Shown piece after piece: positions 60,884 to 64,000 of a stretch of 64,000 nt of DNA. The stretch covers positions 83,205 through 147,204 of the forward strand of contig JAFDZM010000068.1 in assembly GCA_018266915.1 (NCBI GenBank). Reading direction: 5' to 3'. How positions within the stretch are numbered: the stretch's first letter is position 1; each line of letters starts with the position of its first letter. This stretch comes from Bacteroidota bacterium (GTDB taxonomy: Bacteria > Bacteroidota > Bacteroidia > Sphingobacteriales > Sphingobacteriaceae). Position numbers and translations under genes: made by a program. The notes under the pieces are model-generated. The model did no database searches, was not told the DNA's origin, and saw nothing but the letters and a program-made list of their open reading frames with translations.

Positions 60884-63877
60884 ATGACGTTTAAAATTCT
60901 GACAAAATATATTATAAAAACCAGGACGGCGATTTGCAGGCTTTTTTGTGTTTTGCTCTTCTTTCTGCTTTCTCATTTAACCACTCAGGCTCAAAAATAT
61001 ACCTTTTCGCACTATGATATTGAGGACGGCCTTATAGAATCGCAGGTGAATAACCTGGCGCTGGATCACGAGCATCGTTTATGGATGGCGACTTTTGGCG
61101 GAGCTTGTCGCTTTGATGGCAAGGATTTTACCTCCTACACCCGGCAAAACGGTATGCCTACCAACTTCATCAATAACGTTTTTGTAGATAAAGACAATGT
61201 GGTTTGGTTCGGCACACAAAGCGGGTTGATGAAGCTGGTGAATAATAAGCTGTTAAGCTGCCCGGTATCGGTCAAACTCAAAAACAATCGTGTACGCAGT
61301 ATTACCCAGGATGGCGGCGGTACGGTTTGGTTCATCATGAATAATCGTTTATTCAAAGTATCAGGTAATTCCGGGAAAGAAGAAGTGATACAGGATACTA
61401 TTAAGGAGCCATTGCTTTGCCTTGCCGTAGATCATCAAGGCAGGCTGTATGCCTCAGTTCATCAAAAGGGTATTTATTATTTGGATAAAGGCAAATGGAT
61501 CAGCCTGGTAGCTTATCCAAAAACCAACAGAGACTTTTTTGTAACCAAAATGCAGTTCGACCGGACGGATAAGAGCCGGCTTTTGTTGCTGTCTTTTAAT
61601 GGCATTTATTCGGTAAAAGACGGCGTGATGGAGCCCTATCAGAATAAGCAGGTGAAAGGCATCAAAGAATCCTTCCTGAGCATGGAGCAGGACAGTGCAG
61701 CTAATTTATGGATCGGTACCAATAATGGGGCTTATTACGTAGATATTAAGAAGCAAAAGAGCACGCACTTTGTGGCTGTGAACGGCTTGTCGGATAATGC
61801 GATCACCGATATTTATAATGATGCGGATAACAATTTATGGTTAGCCAGCCAGGGTAACGGTTTGTACAAATATGAAGGCGACCGTTACGTAATCTTCGAT
61901 CGCACTCAGGGTCTCCCCGACAACGAAGTAGTATGGGGAATTGCAAAACAAAGAGACAACAGCATATTGCTGGGCATTAATGGCGCCGGTTTATTTCAAT
62001 ACGATGGCAAGAAGCTAACTAACGTTAAGCTCCCCAAAGATCACCAGGACCTTGAAAGAGTGCAATGCCTGTACACCGATAACAACGGTTTGATATGGAT
62101 AGGAACGGATCATGCTGGACTTTGGACGTATGATAACAGTCACTTCCAAATGATCAAAGGCAGCGATTATTATGCGATCAATGGCATAACGCAGGATAGC
62201 GATGGACTGATATGGATAGTAACACCAGGCGGATGTTTTTACAAGGACAATAATACTTTGAAACGGCTGGAAGAGTTCCCGGGCTTTTCTTCATCGATCA
62301 TCAATGCCGGAAAGGATTCGATTATTGCCGGAACACAGGACGGGATAATACTGGCAGTCAACAAAAAGATTGTAAAGAGTTTTAAGTTGGATGCGGTGCG
62401 CACTTCTACTGTGTTCAGTATGCTGAACTTTAAGGGAATGCTTATTATCGGGACAGATGACCGGGGCATTTTCGTCTGGGATAAGGCGACTGGTAGCGTA
62501 AAAAACTATAGCACCAAAGATGGCCTGAATTCAAATACAATTTACAGTTTGGTTACTGACGATCATGGTGCAATTTGGGTGGGAACCGGTAGGGGTGCAA
62601 ACAGGTTTTTGTATGATGAGAAAAGCAAAACATTCACCATCAGAGGCAATGGCAGCTCAAAAAATCCGATACTCGAATCGAACCAAAATGCAGTTTTATA
62701 TAATGATGGCAAAGTATGGATTGGTACTACAAAAGGTGTTGTTGTTTATAATACCAATATTGTTCCTGCGCCAAAAGCGCCGCCACATATCGTTATTCAA
62801 TCAGTAAAACTATTACCGCAAAGCGGAGAAAAACAGGGCAGTACAACTATTGCTAACGGTACAAAACTTTCGTTCAGTAACAGGCATTTGTCCATTGCAT
62901 TTTTAGGCATTAACCTGAAAGACCCTGCAAATGTCTCTTATCGTTATAAATTAAGAGGCCTGGATACGGCTTATTCCATGCCGGTTAAAAATAATGTAGT
63001 CGATTACCCTTCGCTGCCTGCAGGTCACTATACTTTTGAAGTGAGAGCAATCGGAATGGGTGGAATACCCTCAGCCAATACAGCCAGTTTTTCTTTTTCC
63101 ATCACACCGCCGTTTTATCAAACGGGTACCTTCCGGTTTTTGGCGATCATATTTTTTGTGCTGATTGGTGTTTCTATACAAAGTTACCGTCACCAGGTGA
63201 AGATAAACCGATTGAGAATAATCGAAGCCACCAAACGTGAAGAAAGCCTGAAAATACGCCAGCAAACCGCTGAGGATTTTCATGACGAGTTGGGAAATAA
63301 ATTAACACGCATCACGGTGCTGTCGGAAATATTAGGTACTAAAATGGATAACACCCAATGTGATCAGAAGAAACTGTTGGAGCAGATCAAACAAAATGCG
63401 GCATCGTTATATAATGGTACAAAAGACATCCTTTGGGCGCTTGACCCGCAAAGCGATAACCTGTATGAGATATTGAACCATATCCGGGATTTTGGCAAAG
63501 AGTTATTTTTGGACACCCCGGTTGAGTTTGAATTTAAAAACATCGACGAATCGCTGAATGAGATAAAATTGCCGATGGAGTATAGCCGCAATATCCCGAT
63601 GATATTTAAAGAGTTGCTGAATAACATTCTGAAGCACTCGCAAGCCACGAAAGTAGCTATCAGTCTGGATGAAATTCATAAGAATGGTATCCATTTGACA
63701 TTAACAGATAACGGCTGCGGGTTTGATGAAAACGAAATACGCAAAGGGCAAGGCATCAATAATATCATTACACGGACAAAACGGATCAACGGGACTATCG
63801 ATATCAATTCTGAAAAGGGGAAGGGCACGGTGGTCAGTCTGAGGATCAGGATAAGACCACCGGTATTCGAAAGATAA
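60884..63877 (+). CDS. Propeller-type sensor histidine kinase
   Basis: 997 residues from ATG at 60884; a GTG four codons earlier is possible. A signal peptide or TM (FFLLSHLTTQAQ) is followed by two-component-regulator propeller repeats (DHEHRLWMATFGGACRFDGKDF; DGLIWIVTPGG), then a Y_Y_Y domain (YRYKLRGLDTAYSMP), one TM helix (FRFLAIIFFVLIGVSIQSY), a dimerisation helix with phospho-His in AEDFHDELGNKLTRI and a HATPase (FKELLNNILKHSQATK; DNGCGFDENEIRKGQGINNI). It senses an unknown periplasmic ligand. No response regulator gene follows in the window. Confidence 0.92.
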   Translation: MTFKILTKYIIKTRTAICRLFCVLLFFLLSHLTTQAQKYTFSHYDIEDGLIESQVNNLALDHEHRLWMATFGGACRFDGKDFTSYTRQNGMPTNFINNVFVDKDNVVWFGTQSGLMKLVNNKLLSCPVSVKLKNNRVRSITQDGGGTVWFIMNNRLFKVSGNSGKEEVIQDTIKEPLLCLAVDHQGRLYASVHQKGIYYLDKGKWISLVAYPKTNRDFFVTKMQFDRTDKSRLLLLSFNGIYSVKDGVMEPYQNKQVKGIKESFLSMEQDSAANLWIGTNNGAYYVDIKKQKSTHFVAVNGLSDNAITDIYNDADNNLWLASQGNGLYKYEGDRYVIFDRTQGLPDNEVVWGIAKQRDNSILLGINGAGLFQYDGKKLTNVKLPKDHQDLERVQCLYTDNNGLIWIGTDHAGLWTYDNSHFQMIKGSDYYAINGITQDSDGLIWIVTPGGCFYKDNNTLKRLEEFPGFSSSIINAGKDSIIAGTQDGIILAVNKKIVKSFKLDAVRTSTVFSMLNFKGMLIIGTDDRGIFVWDKATGSVKNYSTKDGLNSNTIYSLVTDDHGAIWVGTGRGANRFLYDEKSKTFTIRGNGSSKNPILESNQNAVLYNDGKVWIGTTKGVVVYNTNIVPAPKAPPHIVIQSVKLLPQSGEKQGSTTIANGTKLSFSNRHLSIAFLGINLKDPANVSYRYKLRGLDTAYSMPVKNNVVDYPSLPAGHYTFEVRAIGMGGIPSANTASFSFSITPPFYQTGTFRFLAIIFFVLIGVSIQSYRHQVKINRLRIIEATKREESLKIRQQTAEDFHDELGNKLTRITVLSEILGTKMDNTQCDQKKLLEQIKQNAASLYNGTKDILWALDPQSDNLYEILNHIRDFGKELFLDTPVEFEFKNIDESLNEIKLPMEYSRNIPMIFKELLNNILKHSQATKVAISLDEIHKNGIHLTLTDNGCGFDENEIRKGQGINNIITRTKRINGTIDINSEKGKGTVVSLRIRIRPPVFER

Positions 63878-63958
63878 AAAAGTTATAAATTCCCTCCTCG
63901 GGGAGCTACCGTGTACCCACAAGTGTATCTCCTATGAAAGGCAGATCCATTGGGAGCT

Positions 63959-63970
63959 AAATGTTGGTAG
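63959..63970. repeat. Edge of a dispersed intergenic repeat
   Basis: AAATGTTGGTAG, identical to the arm at 30155, near the end of the window. The element probably continues past 64000. Surrounding GGGAGCTACC and GGGAGCTAA look like further repeat units. Confidence 0.5.
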
Positions 63971-64000
63971 AAATAAGAATCAACATATGTTTTTGCTCCG

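Overview
The window looks like a chromosomal segment of a Sphingobacteriaceae-type Bacteroidota (Mucilaginibacter/Pedobacter-like). This is inferred from gene content, not from a search: an LpxC-FabZ fusion, a PorX-type regulator, a CusA-TolC fusion, LytTR/LytS and 'reg_prop' sensor kinases, a TonB-type outer-membrane receptor, and a Bacteroidota promoter (TTG-N19-TATATTTG) in front of tRNA-Asp.

Layout. (1) 1-1326: chromosomal flank with the start of a membrane protein and an Rrf2 regulator, followed by a terminator. (2) 1327-21882: a 20.5-kb integrated mobilizable element in the 3' end of tRNA-Glu, bounded by a 16-bp direct repeat. A serine recombinase gene runs into the tRNA. Cargo: a RiPP locus (C39-peptidase ABC exporter, radical SAM/SPASM maturase, four paralogous precursor peptides, outer-membrane receptor, LytTR/LytS pair, a Thr-rich Cys-free candidate peptide and a full-length LanB dehydratase), a MobC/relaxase module with a gene nested out of frame, and a possible defence cassette (nucleotide-cyclase-like protein, XRE regulator, HEPN protein). 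(3) 22231-28314: one operon for ergothioneine: a flavoprotein disulfide reductase, an EgtUV-like ABC transporter, EgtB and EgtD. The substrate-binding domain of the transporter is circularly permuted. (4) 28349-39262: housekeeping genes, including an SPFH protein, lipid A synthesis (lpxD, lpxC-fabZ, lpxA), an HD hydrolase, porX, tsaE, alanine dehydrogenase and tRNA-Asp. (5) 39335-59801: a stress/metal block with UspA proteins, a CzcA-type efflux system, an alpha-glucan phosphorylase homologue, DUF302, an SQR-like flavoprotein, a P-type ATPase, AI-2E and MFS transporters and an OmpA lipoprotein. (6) 60296-64000: an OsmC protein and a large propeller sensor kinase, then the edge of a dispersed repeat.

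How it fits together. The radical SAM enzyme probably modifies Cys-rich cores, which the C39 transporter would cut after Gly-Gly and export; LanB and the Thr-rich peptide suggest a second chemistry in the same island. Region 5 and the Rrf2 flank appear linked by pairs of TGA-N6-TCA palindromes spaced exactly 22 bp apart, which suggests a shared CRP/FNR-type (low-oxygen or nitrosative stress) regulon. The most noteworthy observations are the RiPP island with its displaced tRNA terminator, the phased operator pairs, the ergothioneine operon with a permuted binding domain, the internal signal-peptide-like linker in the CusA-TolC fusion, and a phosphorylase homologue lacking the PLP lysine.
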